A stretch of 64,000 bases of DNA from Lysinibacter sp. HNR (GCF_029760935.1 NZ_CP121684.1:1736001-1800000), one strand, 5' to 3'. Shown: positions 55,089-64,000, counted from the stretch's first letter. Numbers and translations: made by a program. Notes: a model not told the origin generated them from the letters alone.

Positions 55089-56456
55089 ATGTTCACTGCA
55101 CTGACAACCAATTTTGAGCCAGACAAGCTATTGTCCCCCCTTACAGCTGTACCGCGGCGGGGGCCACGGCGCTGGTGGGGTGGCCCGCTAGATGTTGAAG
55201 GTTTAGCCCTCGCCTCGGTCAGCACCGCGGCAGCCACCATTAATCGCCTCATGGGCCAACCCGTTATAACAAACGTTGATGCAGGCAGAGTCGCTTCGTC
55301 TTTTAACTCATTAGAATTGCTCCGTATTGCAGGTACCCGCCCACAAGGATTTGCAGAGTTATCGGGGTTTTTCGAGACGGCTGACGGCTGGATTCGCACC
55401 CACGCTAACTACCCCCACCACGCACAACGCCTCTGCAGCGCCCTCAATGCAACAACAAAAAATTCAATCGCAGCCAAACTATTACAGATGCCCTCCGCCG
55501 AAGCAGAAGAACACATCACCTCCCGTGACGGAGTTGCCGCAGCTGTGCGCACACGAGCCGCCTGGCAGTCCTCCCCCATGGCGTCTCTTGCCACAGCACC
55601 CACCTGGATACAACTCGTCCCCTCTGCCACACCACACTCACAACAGGAAAAAGTATGGACCCCGAACGAAACTGCGGCGTTGCCCCTCATCGGGCTTCGC
55701 GTGCTTGATCTGACCCGTACGATTGCGGGACCGATAGCCTCCCGCTCGTTAGCCGCTCTGGGGGCGGATGTTCTTCGTGTTGATCCACCCGACCTGCCCG
55801 AACTATTAGAGCAGCACATCGATACCGGCGGCGGCAAAAGAACCGCCACCGCGAATCTTGAAGACCCGAGAGCACTCGCAAAATTTCATGGGCTTCTCCA
55901 ATCGGCACACATCCTTTTAGTGGGATACCGCCCCGGCAGCCTGGATCGCTTTGACCTTTCCGTCACCGATCTACAAACCCGCTACCCTCGCCTCATTATC
56001 GTCACCCTCAACGCCTGGGGGAACAACAGTTCATGGGGGCAGAAACGCGGCTTTGACAGCATCGTACAATCGGCGGTCGGTATTGCGGACGTTTACCGCA
56101 CCCCCGACGGCAAACCGGGAAGTCTCCCTGTCCAAGCTCTGGATCATGCTACCGGCTATGGGATACTCGCAGCCGCAGCCACCCTCCTCACCATTCAAAC
56201 CCACCACGGTCACGCGGGTCACGCTCAACTCTCCCTTGCCCACACCGCAGACCTACTCTGGGAAACACCCGTCCCCCATGACCCCATCCAGGAGCTAGCG
56301 GAACCTCCGTATGCTACCCGCATGAGTAATTATGGAGAACTCAAATATGTTTTCCCACCCTTCGACCTCGGAGAGAAACCGGTTGACTACCCCAGCCCAC
56401 CCCATCGCTACGGTTCCGATACCCTCACCTGGCTCCCTAAGGAACCATCACTTTAA
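55089..56456 (+). CDS. CaiB/BaiF (family III) CoA-transferase
   Basis: A 455-residue acyl-CoA transferase. The nucleotide/CoA motif LIGLRVLDLTRTIAGPIASRSLAALGADVLRVD starts near residue 198, which is unusually late. The ADGWIRTHANYPHHA element, normally after it, lies near residue 98, so the order is permuted relative to formyl-CoA transferase. GKRTATANLED and VQALDHATGYG (with the probable catalytic Asp) follow. The substrate is unknown. It stands alone on the plus strand after the hydrolase cassette, 156 bp downstream. Confidence 0.85.
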   Translation: MFTALTTNFEPDKLLSPLTAVPRRGPRRWWGGPLDVEGLALASVSTAAATINRLMGQPVITNVDAGRVASSFNSLELLRIAGTRPQGFAELSGFFETADGWIRTHANYPHHAQRLCSALNATTKNSIAAKLLQMPSAEAEEHITSRDGVAAAVRTRAAWQSSPMASLATAPTWIQLVPSATPHSQQEKVWTPNETAALPLIGLRVLDLTRTIAGPIASRSLAALGADVLRVDPPDLPELLEQHIDTGGGKRTATANLEDPRALAKFHGLLQSAHILLVGYRPGSLDRFDLSVTDLQTRYPRLIIVTLNAWGNNSSWGQKRGFDSIVQSAVGIADVYRTPDGKPGSLPVQALDHATGYGILAAAATLLTIQTHHGHAGHAQLSLAHTADLLWETPVPHDPIQELAEPPYATRMSNYGELKYVFPPFDLGEKPVDYPSPPHRYGSDTLTWLPKEPSL

Positions 56457-56694
56457 ACATTCAGAGAGTCCCAAATTTCTGAAAGGCTCCCGAGACTTTG
56501 ACGGATAAACCAACTCCAAAACCATTCCCTCCCAAACGAAGCTACCAACGCACACCCGTCACACCAACCACAACGGCGTAATACACCCCCATTCCCTTAC
56601 CAATGCAATTGCTTATATTTGCGCTGAAAAAACGAGGAAGTTAGTCACTCTCTGTTTACCAGAAAGCATAAACAACGCCGATATTGTTTGTCCC

Positions 56695-57756
56695 ATGACA
56701 AAATATTCTCCCCGAACCCATTCTCGATTTCTCAACACAGCCGCGCTCGTACTCACGCTCAGCTTCTCCACCGTCGCTCCTGCCTTTGCCACCCAGCAAT
56801 ATCAACCAGGGGCGGGAACTCAGACATATAATCCGACCACAGCACCCCTTTTTGACGCCCCTATTGACAGCGGGGGCGTCGCGGCAGACCTTGAAACCGG
56901 TGAGGTAATCCCCGAAAAGCAGGTTTCAAGATCCGACCTGGGGTACAACCATTACGACGGAATCCGCTACACCAATGGTGACTACACGCTCAAACTCATA
57001 GCCTCACCACAGATCGAGCAGCTCCGTCCCTCAATCGCCGCAGCGGTGACGGATTTTAACAAAACCGGAACGGTAAACATCACGATCGCAAACGAGACAA
57101 TACCGGCAAAACCCAGACCCGCTATTCGCGGTGAGATCTACATGGAAGTTTCTACCGTCAGCATTTGCGAAGGTTCATCCTGGGCGGGTTGCGGCGGACC
57201 GCTCATTATCAACGAAGACGGTGTGGGCAAGGCAGTTGCTGGGCAAACCTGGATTCACCCAATGGTTCTCAACTTCACCTCGAACCAACGTCAGCACGTG
57301 ATAGCCCACGAACTAGGCCATGCCCTTTCTCTCCTCCACTACGATAAGAAGTTTGCTGGAAAATACCAGCTCATGCACAGCAGCTCTTATGACTCAACCG
57401 TTCTCGCGGCCGGCGATCTTGCGGGAGTCAACTATCTCGAACACCCCAAACCTTTTGGCAATTTTGAGGAAGCACTTGGCGGAACAGGAACATTCACCGT
57501 GAGGGGATGGGCGCTGGACGGCCTTAACAACGGGGCGATTAGTGTTCAGATTATGATCGACGACGCCTACCGGACAACCACACAGGCTAACGCCTACCGC
57601 CCCGATGTCGAATCCTTCTACCGCAGAGGCGGTAACCACGGATTCTCGGCCACTGTCGTGTCACCTCCCGGTGAACACCGAATCTGTCTCTACGCAAAGC
57701 ACAACAAAACGACGATGTCAACGCAGCTCGCCTGCCGATACGTAAAAGTACGCTAA
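56695..57756 (+). CDS. Secreted matrixin-like zinc metalloprotease with C-terminal binding domain
   Basis: A 353-residue secreted protein. Residues 1-32 form a signal peptide ending AFA. The catalytic motif HELGHALSLLH (H205, E206, H209, H215) is the metzincin zinc signature, followed by MHSSSYD (a Met-turn-like segment) near residue 226. A Cys pair (SICEGSSWAGCGG) may form a disulfide. From about residue 265 a domain with FTVRGWALDG and HRICLYAKH matches the repeat seen at the C-terminus of many secreted actinobacterial proteins. No ribosome-binding site precedes the ATG; a TATTGT box 10 bp upstream hints at a leaderless mRNA. The target protein is unknown. Confidence 0.85.
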   Translation: MTKYSPRTHSRFLNTAALVLTLSFSTVAPAFATQQYQPGAGTQTYNPTTAPLFDAPIDSGGVAADLETGEVIPEKQVSRSDLGYNHYDGIRYTNGDYTLKLIASPQIEQLRPSIAAAVTDFNKTGTVNITIANETIPAKPRPAIRGEIYMEVSTVSICEGSSWAGCGGPLIINEDGVGKAVAGQTWIHPMVLNFTSNQRQHVIAHELGHALSLLHYDKKFAGKYQLMHSSSYDSTVLAAGDLAGVNYLEHPKPFGNFEEALGGTGTFTVRGWALDGLNNGAISVQIMIDDAYRTTTQANAYRPDVESFYRRGGNHGFSATVVSPPGEHRICLYAKHNKTTMSTQLACRYVKVR

Positions 57757-57777
57757 CAAACACCTCGCTCTCTTCGC

Positions 57778-57810
57778 CCCTGGGAAACCAACAACAATGG
57801 TTTCCCAGGG
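57778..57810. terminator. Bidirectional hairpin between convergent genes
   Basis: A perfect 13-bp stem, CCCTGGGAAACCA (57778-57790) with TGGTTTCCCAGGG (57798-57810), has a 7-nt loop. It lies midway between the stop of the metalloprotease gene and the stop of the convergent gene. There is no T run, but the stem is long and symmetric, so it may act as a terminator or transcript end protector for both. Confidence 0.75.
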
Positions 57811-57840
57811 AGCGATAAAGCACCGACACAGAACGTGCCC

Positions 57841-58554
57841 CTAACGGACACGAACGAGGAGATGTCCCCTCCGCAGTGAAACCCTCTGCCAAGTTTCCGA
57901 TTTAAAAACGGGGACCTCCTCGGCATCACGCGCCGCCCGCACAGCGGCGGACACGCTTCGCACCGGCGCATCCGAGATAAATCCCAGCGCGGTTGCGGCA
58001 AAACCTGCCCCCGCCGGGAGGCTAGAGCCCTCCGCAAGGGGCCGCCCCCACACCTCACTTCGCACCTTACGGATAAGCTGCTCGCCGGTGCCGCTGGGCA
58101 CAACCTCTGCAACCTCCGCGATACCGGCCTGCGCAGCCGCACCCAGTTCGCTTGAGGTGATGCTCCCCACACGTTCCCAACCACCACGCGGCGGCGTAAT
58201 CCCCGCCCAGCTCACAGCCGTTGTCATCGGAGGGATTGGAACCCGAACGGGTTTCGACGCCTCCGACTCAGTCGGGTCGGGAACAGCGATGTGGGCAAGA
58301 CGATCGAGAATGCTCCGAACAGGCACAACCGCATCACAAGATTCTCCCTCGGCGATTCGCCACGTGCGAAGCCCCAAAACGGTTGGGGTGGAGTCGAGAA
58401 GACCCACGGGAAAGAGAACACCCACATAAACGGCTAAGACCCCGTTATTGGCAACAAGACGGGTAGCCGTATCATCCACCCGCGCCGCCCGTTCAAGGAA
58501 CACTCGCAGGTCAGAAAATGCGAGGGTATCGTCGAGGGTGAGTGTGATAGCCAT
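57841..58554 (-). CDS. Conserved hypothetical protein
   Basis: A 237-residue soluble protein. No catalytic motif is evident. Phrases such as LTLDDTLAFSDLRVFLERAARVDD at the start, LAVYVGVLFPVGLLDSTPTVLGLRTWRIAE, and the C-terminal ALGFISDAPVRSVSAAVRAARD are ones I associate with a conserved actinobacterial protein of unknown function. It has no signal peptide and no membrane helix. It is divergent from the FAD dehydrogenase gene with about 40 bp between the starts. Confidence 0.75.
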   Translation of the reverse strand: MAITLTLDDTLAFSDLRVFLERAARVDDTATRLVANNGVLAVYVGVLFPVGLLDSTPTVLGLRTWRIAEGESCDAVVPVRSILDRLAHIAVPDPTESEASKPVRVPIPPMTTAVSWAGITPPRGGWERVGSITSSELGAAAQAGIAEVAEVVPSGTGEQLIRKVRSEVWGRPLAEGSSLPAGAGFAATALGFISDAPVRSVSAAVRAARDAEEVPVFKSETWQRVSLRRGHLLVRVR

Positions 58555-58595
58555 GTTCCCTCTAAGCTATCAATAACAGGATGAAGGAGTCTGAG

Positions 58596-60242
58596 ATGTC
58601 GCTCACAGCGGATGTAATCGTTATTGGGTCGGGCCTATCGGGTTTAGTCGCCGTCAACGAGCTAGTGAGGGCTCGAAAAAGCGTGCTGCTCCTCGAACAG
58701 GAACCAGAAAGCGGTGTGGGAGGGCAGGCCTGGTGGTCGTTTGGAGGGCTCTTTCTGGTTGACTCCCCCGAGCAGAGACGGCTGGGAATTCGCGACAGCA
58801 TTGAGCTAGCCAGGCAGGACTGGCTGGGTACCGCAGGGTTCGATCGACCGGAGGATAACTGGCCGAGGCAGTGGGCCGAGGACTACCTGCATTTTGCTCA
58901 TACCGAAAAACGTCCGTGGCTGAAGTCGCTCGGTATTAAGTTTTTTCCCGTTGTGGGGTGGGCGGAGCGCGGTGGTTACGGGGCAGTAGGGCATGGCAAC
59001 TCTGTCCCGCGCTTCCACATTACCTGGGGTACCGGACCGGGGCTCGTCGCCCCCTTCGAGGCGGGTATGCGACGAGGTCAGGCCCAGGGACTCGTCACGC
59101 TCAAGACCCGTCACCGGGTGACCGAGCTCCTCGTTGAGAATGGGGCGGTGGTGGGGGTACGGGGTGATGTACTTGCTCCCAGCAGCGCGGGGCGCGGTGT
59201 AGCAAGCAACAGGGAGGTTGTGGCAGACTTTGAGGCTCGCGCGGGAGCAGTTATTGTGGCGAGCGGAGGAATAGGGGGAAATCACGACCTGGTTCGTGCC
59301 CAGTGGCCCGAACGTTTGGGTACCCCTCCCGAGCACATGCTCTCGGGGGTACCCGCCCATGTTGACGGTTTAATGCTGGGGATAGCGGAGCGCGCGGGCG
59401 CTCACCTGATCAACGGCGATAGGATGTGGCACTATGTCGAGGGCATCGATAATTGGAACCCAATCTGGCAAAAACACGGAATTCGTATCCTACCGGGACC
59501 CTCTTCGCTCTGGTTTGACGCAACCGGAAAAAGACTTCCCGTTCCGCTCTTTCCCGGGTTTGACACCCTCGGTACCCTGGAGCACCTTCGGTCCACGGGA
59601 CACGATCACTCGTGGTTTGTCCTCACCCAAAAAATCATTGAAAAAGAGTTTGCTCTTTCGGGCAGTGAGCAAAATCCGGATCTCACCAATAAAGACCTCA
59701 GCTTGCTCCTGAAAAGAATCGGCAGCGGTGCTCCCGGTCCCGTGGAGGCTTTCAAAGCGCACGGAGCAGGTTTTGTGGTTGCCGATACCCTCTCAGAGCT
59801 GCTCGAGGGCATGCAAAAAATTAGCAATGTTCCCATCGATCAAGACAGTGTTATACGAGAGACTACGGCCCGGGACAGGGAGATCGCAAACCCGTTTAGC
59901 AAGGATCTTCAGGTGATGGCAATTCGCGGTGCTCGCAATTATCTTGGTGACAAGCTCATCCGCGTGGCGTCGCCGCACCGGATACAAAGCAAAAAATCTG
60001 GTCCCCTCATTGCGGTAAAGCTACACGTTCTCACACGCAAGAGCCTGGGCGGGATCAAGACAAACCTGCAAGCACAGGCCCTGGATCATGCAGACTCACC
60101 CGTTCCCGGTCTCTATGCAACGGGAGAGGTCAGCGGATTTGGTGGCGGCGGGGTGCACGGATATCGGGCACTAGAGGGGACCTTCTTGGGCGGCTGTCTA
60201 TTCAGCGGGCGTATAGCGGGACAATCAGCAGCTAACGTCTAG
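58596..60242 (+). CDS. FAD-binding dehydrogenase (3-ketosteroid dehydrogenase/fumarate reductase-like)
   Basis: A 548-residue flavoprotein. The dinucleotide-binding motif VIGSGLSGLVAVNELVRAR begins near residue 8. GGIKTNLQAQALDHADSPVPGLYATGEVSGFGGGGVHGYRALEGTFLGGC near residue 485 is the FAD-closing segment of the succinate dehydrogenase/KstD family. I chose the ATG at 58596, which has AAGGAG six bases upstream; an ATG five codons earlier contains that site. The substrate is unknown: the arrangement with VGGQAWWSFGGLFLVDSPEQ is typical of the uncharacterised 'FAD-binding dehydrogenase' group rather than a true KstD. Confidence 0.88.
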   Translation: MSLTADVIVIGSGLSGLVAVNELVRARKSVLLLEQEPESGVGGQAWWSFGGLFLVDSPEQRRLGIRDSIELARQDWLGTAGFDRPEDNWPRQWAEDYLHFAHTEKRPWLKSLGIKFFPVVGWAERGGYGAVGHGNSVPRFHITWGTGPGLVAPFEAGMRRGQAQGLVTLKTRHRVTELLVENGAVVGVRGDVLAPSSAGRGVASNREVVADFEARAGAVIVASGGIGGNHDLVRAQWPERLGTPPEHMLSGVPAHVDGLMLGIAERAGAHLINGDRMWHYVEGIDNWNPIWQKHGIRILPGPSSLWFDATGKRLPVPLFPGFDTLGTLEHLRSTGHDHSWFVLTQKIIEKEFALSGSEQNPDLTNKDLSLLLKRIGSGAPGPVEAFKAHGAGFVVADTLSELLEGMQKISNVPIDQDSVIRETTARDREIANPFSKDLQVMAIRGARNYLGDKLIRVASPHRIQSKKSGPLIAVKLHVLTRKSLGGIKTNLQAQALDHADSPVPGLYATGEVSGFGGGGVHGYRALEGTFLGGCLFSGRIAGQSAANV

Positions 60243-60294
60243 ATTTCTTCGCCATAATAGAGAGGAGAATCGCCCAATCTTAAAAGGAGTCTCC

Positions 60295-61179
60295 ATGACG
60301 GATCCCCGCAATAATATCGCTCAATTCCTCCGTCTGGACGATACCGACGCGCGAACCGATGAGGATATTTTTTTGGGTCAGCCCATGCACACTCCTTATG
60401 GGCGAGCCTTCGGCGGTCAGGTGCTTGCGCAGGCAATCATGGCAGCAGCCCGCACCGTACAGGCAGACAGGTTAATCCACTCGATGCACGGCTACTTTCT
60501 GCGCCCCGGCGATCTTAACACCTCCATGACCTTTGCCGTGGATCGCATCTACGACGGACGCTCTTTCTCCACGAGACGCACACAGGCCTATCAGGCGGGT
60601 AATCCAATGCTCTCGCTCATCGCTTCTTTTCAGAGTGAGGATTCAGGTATTGAACATCATGTCCCCCTCGACATCGCCCGGTTTCCAGAGCCGGAATCAC
60701 TGCCCACCCTGGAACAGCGATACGGTCAGATAGAGGATAATCCTTTTGCTGACTGGGTGGTGCAGCGCCCTTTTGATATTCGCCACACGGAGTCCCCTAT
60801 CTTTCTCTCGGTTGAGGGTGAACATGTCGCACACCAGGCCGAGTGGGTGCGGAGCATTAGTCCGCTGCCGGATGACCCCACCTTCCACCGGGCGGCGCTT
60901 GCCTATGTGAGTGACTATTCCATTCTGGAGCCTATCTACCGAAGGCACGGTATTAGCTGGATTACCACGGGGCTACGCACGGCGAGCCTCGACCATGCGA
61001 TGTGGTTTCATCGACCCTTCCGCCTGGATGAGTGGCTACTCTTTGTCACGGAATCCCCAACCGCCCAGGGCGGCCGCGGGTTGTCTACCGGCAAGGTGTA
61101 CACACGCGATGGGCTCCACGTGGCTTCCCTCGCACAGGAGGGAATGGTACGGGTTCCCACCGTTCCATCGGGGACCTAA
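60295..61179 (+). CDS. tesB: Acyl-CoA thioesterase II
   Basis: A 294-residue double-hotdog thioesterase that hydrolyses medium- to long-chain acyl-CoA. MHTPYGRAFGGQVLAQAIMAA near residue 32 and MHGYFLRPGDLNTSM near residue 64 mark the N-terminal hotdog, and LDHAMWFHRPFRLDEWLLF near residue 226 carries the catalytic Asp of the second. GLSTGKVYTRDGLHVASLAQEGMVR ends the protein. AAAAGGAG precedes the ATG. It follows the FAD dehydrogenase by 52 bp and may be co-transcribed. Confidence 0.94.
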   Translation: MTDPRNNIAQFLRLDDTDARTDEDIFLGQPMHTPYGRAFGGQVLAQAIMAAARTVQADRLIHSMHGYFLRPGDLNTSMTFAVDRIYDGRSFSTRRTQAYQAGNPMLSLIASFQSEDSGIEHHVPLDIARFPEPESLPTLEQRYGQIEDNPFADWVVQRPFDIRHTESPIFLSVEGEHVAHQAEWVRSISPLPDDPTFHRAALAYVSDYSILEPIYRRHGISWITTGLRTASLDHAMWFHRPFRLDEWLLFVTESPTAQGGRGLSTGKVYTRDGLHVASLAQEGMVRVPTVPSGT

Positions 61180-61239
61180 GCATTGGTACACCCCTCAACC
61201 CGGCAGAGAACGGTTGAGGATTGTACGTAATCGGTGGGG

Positions 61240-61713
61240 TTACCGAGAACGTCCGATGGCGATGGGCTCTTCGCGGAGAGATTGCAGCGCGTCACGCTCA
61301 TTTTCGCGCAGACGTCGCGGCTTTTGTGTGGCTGCGTCAATAACCACAAGCGTTGACATTGCGCGCGCGTAGAGAACACTCTGCTCGGGAGTTTCTGGGG
61401 TTCCATAAACTTCGTAGTAGATATCAACGCTTGACCCGCCTAGCCTTCCCACCCACACGTTGATGTCAAGAGGAGTTTCTAGGTAAGGTAAAACGTTCTT
61501 GTATTCGATGTGCTGCTGAGCTACGACGGTGAGGGAATCGGCGCCCGCTTCGGCATCAAAAATCCGAGTTTTATCCGCAGGGTGTCCTCCGGCGGGTAGC
61601 CACATGAGCCGGATGCGCGCCTCCTCCAGGAGGCGCAGCATCACGGAGTTGTTTACGTGCCCGTAGGCATCAAGATCTGCCCAGCGCAGATAGAGCGGGA
61701 CATGGACCCTCAT
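61240..61713 (-). CDS. Hotdog-fold acyl-CoA thioesterase (4HBT family)
   Basis: A 157-residue single-hotdog protein of the 4-hydroxybenzoyl-CoA thioesterase type. The active-site region LRWADLDAYGHVNNSVML starts near residue 9, with the catalytic Asp and the HVNN turn, and VVAQQHIEYKNVLPYLETPLDINVWV follows. The acyl group is unknown. The start lies 2 bp after the ettA stop, on the same strand, so the two genes are co-transcribed. Confidence 0.88.
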   Translation of the reverse strand: MRVHVPLYLRWADLDAYGHVNNSVMLRLLEEARIRLMWLPAGGHPADKTRIFDAEAGADSLTVVAQQHIEYKNVLPYLETPLDINVWVGRLGGSSVDIYYEVYGTPETPEQSVLYARAMSTLVVIDAATQKPRRLRENERDALQSLREEPIAIGRSR

Positions 61714-61715
61714 CG

Positions 61716-63398
61716 TTAGTCCCGGGTGAGCTTACGGTAGCTAGAACGGGAGACCCTGTTTGCGTCCGGTCCCAGACGTGCGATCTTGTTTTCCTCGTAG
61801 GCTTCGAAGTTTCCTTCAAACCAGTGCCAATTTGCCGGGTTTTCATCGGTCCCCTCGTAGGCCAGGATGTGGGTGGCAATTCGGTCAAGGAACCAGCGGT
61901 CGTGCGTGATAACCACGGCACAACCGGGAAACTCAAGAAGCGCATTCTCTAAGCTTCCGAGAGTTTCGACATCGAGATCGTTTGTGGGCTCGTCAAGTAA
62001 CAGGAGGTTCCCTCCCTGTTTGAGGGTGAGCGCCAGGTTAAGCCGGTTTCGCTCTCCCCCCGAAAGAACCCCTGCCGGTTTCTGCTGATCGGGTCCTTTA
62101 AACCCAAACGTTGAGACGTAGGCGCGCGAGGGAATCTCAGTGTTTCCCACCTGTATGTAGTCGAGCCCGTCGGAAACAACTTCCCAGAGGGTTTTCTTGG
62201 GGTCGATTCCACCACGGCTCTGATCAACATACGAGAGCTTCACGGTCTCACCGATCTTGAGTTCTCCGCCGTCAAGCTCTTCAAGGCCAACAATCGTTTT
62301 AAAGAGGGTGGTTTTTCCCACACCGTTGGGCCCAATAACACCGACGATTCCGTTACGAGGAAGGGTAAAGGAGAGGTTGTCGACCAATACTCGGTCACCA
62401 AATCCTTTTTTGAGACTTTTCGCCTCGAGCACAACCTGCCCCAGACGGGGACCCGCTGGAATTTGAATTTCTTCAAAATCGAGCTTTTTGCTGCGCTCCG
62501 CCTCAGCAGCCATTTCTTCATAGCGGGCAAGTCGCGCCTTCGACTTTGCCTGGCGTCCCTTAGCGTTTGAGCGAACCCACTCAAGCTCATCAGCAAGGCG
62601 CTTGGCAAGCTTTGCGTCCTTTTTCCCCTGAACCTGAAGACGCTCTTGCTTTTTCTCCAGGTAGGTTGAGTAGTTACCCTCGTAAGGGTAGAGGCGACCC
62701 CGATCAACCTCAGCAATCCACTCGGCAACATGGTCGAGGAAATACCTATCGTGTGTTACCGCAAGAACCGCACCGGGATATTTAGCTAGGTGCTGTTCCA
62801 ACCACAAAACGCTCTCTGCATCCAGGTGGTTTGTGGGCTCGTCAAGGAGTAACAGGTCTGGCTTTTGAAGCAGCAACTTACACAGTGCAACACGACGCTT
62901 CTCGCCACCGGAGAGATTTTTCACGATCGCGTCGGCGGGAGGACAGCGCAGGGCATCCATTGCCTGTTCCAGCTGAGAGTCAAGATCCCAGGCATCAAGG
63001 GCGTCGATTTCTTCTTGTAGGGTGCCCATCTCAGGGAGGAGGACATCATAGTCGGCCTCGGGGTTTGCCATTTCGGCAGAGATCTCATTAAACCGATCCA
63101 GCTTTGCCTTAGTTGCCGCCACTCCAGCCTCGACGTTGGCAAGAACCGTTGCGTCTTCGTCAAGCTCGGGTTCTTGGAGGAGGATGCCTACAGTGTAGCC
63201 GGGAGTGAGGTGAGCCTCACCGTTACTGGGGGTATCCAGTCCCGCCATGATCTTGAGAATCGTTGATTTTCCAGCCCCGTTCGGCCCCACCACGCCAATT
63301 TTAGCCCCGGGGAAAAACGACATCGAAACATCATCAAGGATTACTTTGTCACCGTGCGCCTTGCGGGCACGCACCATTTGGTAAATGTATTCAGCCAT
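61716..63398 (-). CDS. ettA: Energy-dependent translational throttle protein EttA (ABC-F)
   Basis: A 560-residue ABC-F ATPase that binds the ribosomal E site and gates entry into elongation by ADP/ATP ratio. There are two ATPase domains: Walker A GPNGAGKST near residue 39, signature LSGGEKRRVALCKLLL, and DEPTNHLD; then GPNGVGKTT near residue 358, signature LSGGERNRLNLALTL, and DEPTNDLD. The P-site tRNA-interaction linker (about 235-310, Lys/Arg-rich, KKQERLQVQGKKDAKLAKRL) lies between them. The EttA subtype is inferred from full-length similarity and the arm-containing first domain. It is co-transcribed with the thioesterase gene. Confidence 0.96.
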   Translation of the reverse strand: MAEYIYQMVRARKAHGDKVILDDVSMSFFPGAKIGVVGPNGAGKSTILKIMAGLDTPSNGEAHLTPGYTVGILLQEPELDEDATVLANVEAGVAATKAKLDRFNEISAEMANPEADYDVLLPEMGTLQEEIDALDAWDLDSQLEQAMDALRCPPADAIVKNLSGGEKRRVALCKLLLQKPDLLLLDEPTNHLDAESVLWLEQHLAKYPGAVLAVTHDRYFLDHVAEWIAEVDRGRLYPYEGNYSTYLEKKQERLQVQGKKDAKLAKRLADELEWVRSNAKGRQAKSKARLARYEEMAAEAERSKKLDFEEIQIPAGPRLGQVVLEAKSLKKGFGDRVLVDNLSFTLPRNGIVGVIGPNGVGKTTLFKTIVGLEELDGGELKIGETVKLSYVDQSRGGIDPKKTLWEVVSDGLDYIQVGNTEIPSRAYVSTFGFKGPDQQKPAGVLSGGERNRLNLALTLKQGGNLLLLDEPTNDLDVETLGSLENALLEFPGCAVVITHDRWFLDRIATHILAYEGTDENPANWHWFEGNFEAYEENKIARLGPDANRVSRSSYRKLTRD

Positions 63399-63402
63399 AT
63401 TG

Positions 63403-63888
63403 CTACCAGTCTATTGGTCGAGTGCTGCCAATGAGGCAGACACTCTCATCCGGCCCAACAACCGGTTCTACAGCACCCACAACGGTGCGATCCTCAGTCG
63501 TGAGCTGTCCGATCAAACACTCGGATCCGATACGCACCGACACAAAAATACTGTCAGCGGTGAGCCCCTGAGTGGTTTGATCCAGAGAAACCTGCATCGC
63601 TTGTTTGTCAAAACCTCCCGCTACCAGGGCATTTACCACGTTCTGGCCGTTAATGGCCGCCCCTCCCTGCGCGGTCTGCAGGTTGACGAAGTTGAAGAAA
63701 TCTAGGTTCTCTTCGGCGCTTCCTCCCGGTACAAACTCAGGACCGGGACTATCGGGATTCATCGTTGGTATGTTTGTTGATCTGACCTCGGGGGATTGCC
63801 CGGTTAGCGCATTAAAAGCAGCGCAGCCGCTCAGCATCAGTGCGATACCCACAAGAGCAGCCCCGGAGCGTAGGTTACGTTTCATCAC
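63403..63888 (-). CDS. Small secreted lipoprotein, DUF6993-like
   Basis: A 161-residue lipoprotein. The signal ends in the lipobox LMLSGC (Cys22). A short Pro/Ser/Asn-rich linker leads to a compact domain (about 60-161). There, NVVNALVAGGFDKQAMQVSLDQTTQGLTADSIFVSVRIGSECLIGQL and the C-terminal CLIGSTRPIDW match the DUF6993 pattern known from Microbacteriaceae, with two Cys that may pair. The function is unknown. It is 4 bp upstream of ettA on the same strand. Confidence 0.85.
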   Translation of the reverse strand: MMKRNLRSGAALVGIALMLSGCAAFNALTGQSPEVRSTNIPTMNPDSPGPEFVPGGSAEENLDFFNFVNLQTAQGGAAINGQNVVNALVAGGFDKQAMQVSLDQTTQGLTADSIFVSVRIGSECLIGQLTTEDRTVVGAVEPVVGPDESVCLIGSTRPIDW

Positions 63889-64000
63889 TCTCCGAGTGTA
63901 ACCGTGAATATTGTTTCAAGGCTGAAGATCACCGGTAAAAATACTACCGTGACATTTGCCTGGTGAAGCGGAATACGGAACCTCACCTTTTATCAATTCA

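Overview
The window looks like chromosomal DNA of a high-GC Gram-positive actinobacterium, most likely a pigmented member of the Microbacteriaceae. The evidence is the gene order leuS-comEA-comEC-holA / rpsT / lepA-hemW-hrcA-dnaJ-rsmE-HIT-phoH-ybeY-corC-era-leuA, a C50 (decaprenoxanthin-type) carotenoid cluster with heterodimeric lycopene cyclase parts, frequent GTG and TTG starts, a Leu-rich leuA leader peptide, and a mycothiol-era DsbA/RpiB/Nei/PepN/GlbO neighbourhood like that of mycobacteria. Base composition looks like the mid-50s percent GC, by eye only. I found no rRNA, tRNA, CRISPR array, insertion sequence or prophage.

Layout. 1-1.8 kb: the end of a DEAD-box RNA helicase and a conserved hypothetical gene. 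1.8-20.8 kb: the housekeeping block on the minus strand (PHP phosphoesterase, leuA with its attenuator, era, corC-like, ybeY, phoH, HIT, rsmE, dnaJ, hrcA with a CIRCE operator, hemW, DUF1990, lepA, ychJ-like, holA). Plus-strand genes murE, a PAP2 phosphatase and rpsT sit within it. 21.3-27.0 kb: the plus-strand pigment operon idi-crtE-crtB-crtI-crtYe-crtYf/crtEb, sitting between holA and comEC, which are normally neighbours. 27.4-33.6 kb: comEC, comEA and leuS. 33.8-40.9 kb: a class IV aminotransferase homologue, then the cytochrome bd operon cydABDC with a Rex-like site. 41.1-51.7 kb: App1-type phosphatase, FUSC membrane protein, YceI, then the conserved cluster Nei-RpiB-DsbA-like, an aldo/keto reductase, and pepN-mscS-globin. 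51.7-54.9 kb: an accessory cassette with a WXG100 protein, a large alpha/beta-hydrolase with a helical N-terminus, a lipoprotein and a small membrane protein. 55.1-63.9 kb: CoA-transferase, secreted zinc metalloprotease, hypothetical protein, FAD dehydrogenase, two hotdog thioesterases, EttA and a lipoprotein.

The most notable items are: (1) the WXG100/hydrolase/lipoprotein cassette, which reads like a type VII secretion lipase effector with a candidate lipoprotein immunity factor; (2) a fused lycopene cyclase-prenyltransferase (CrtYf-CrtEb); (3) a 14-residue leuA leader peptide followed by an attenuator hairpin; (4) a MurE ligase away from the division cluster with a changed substrate-specificity motif; and (5) several operators readable from sequence: a CIRCE variant, a Rex-like box, and a MerR-style palindrome in a 19-bp promoter spacer.
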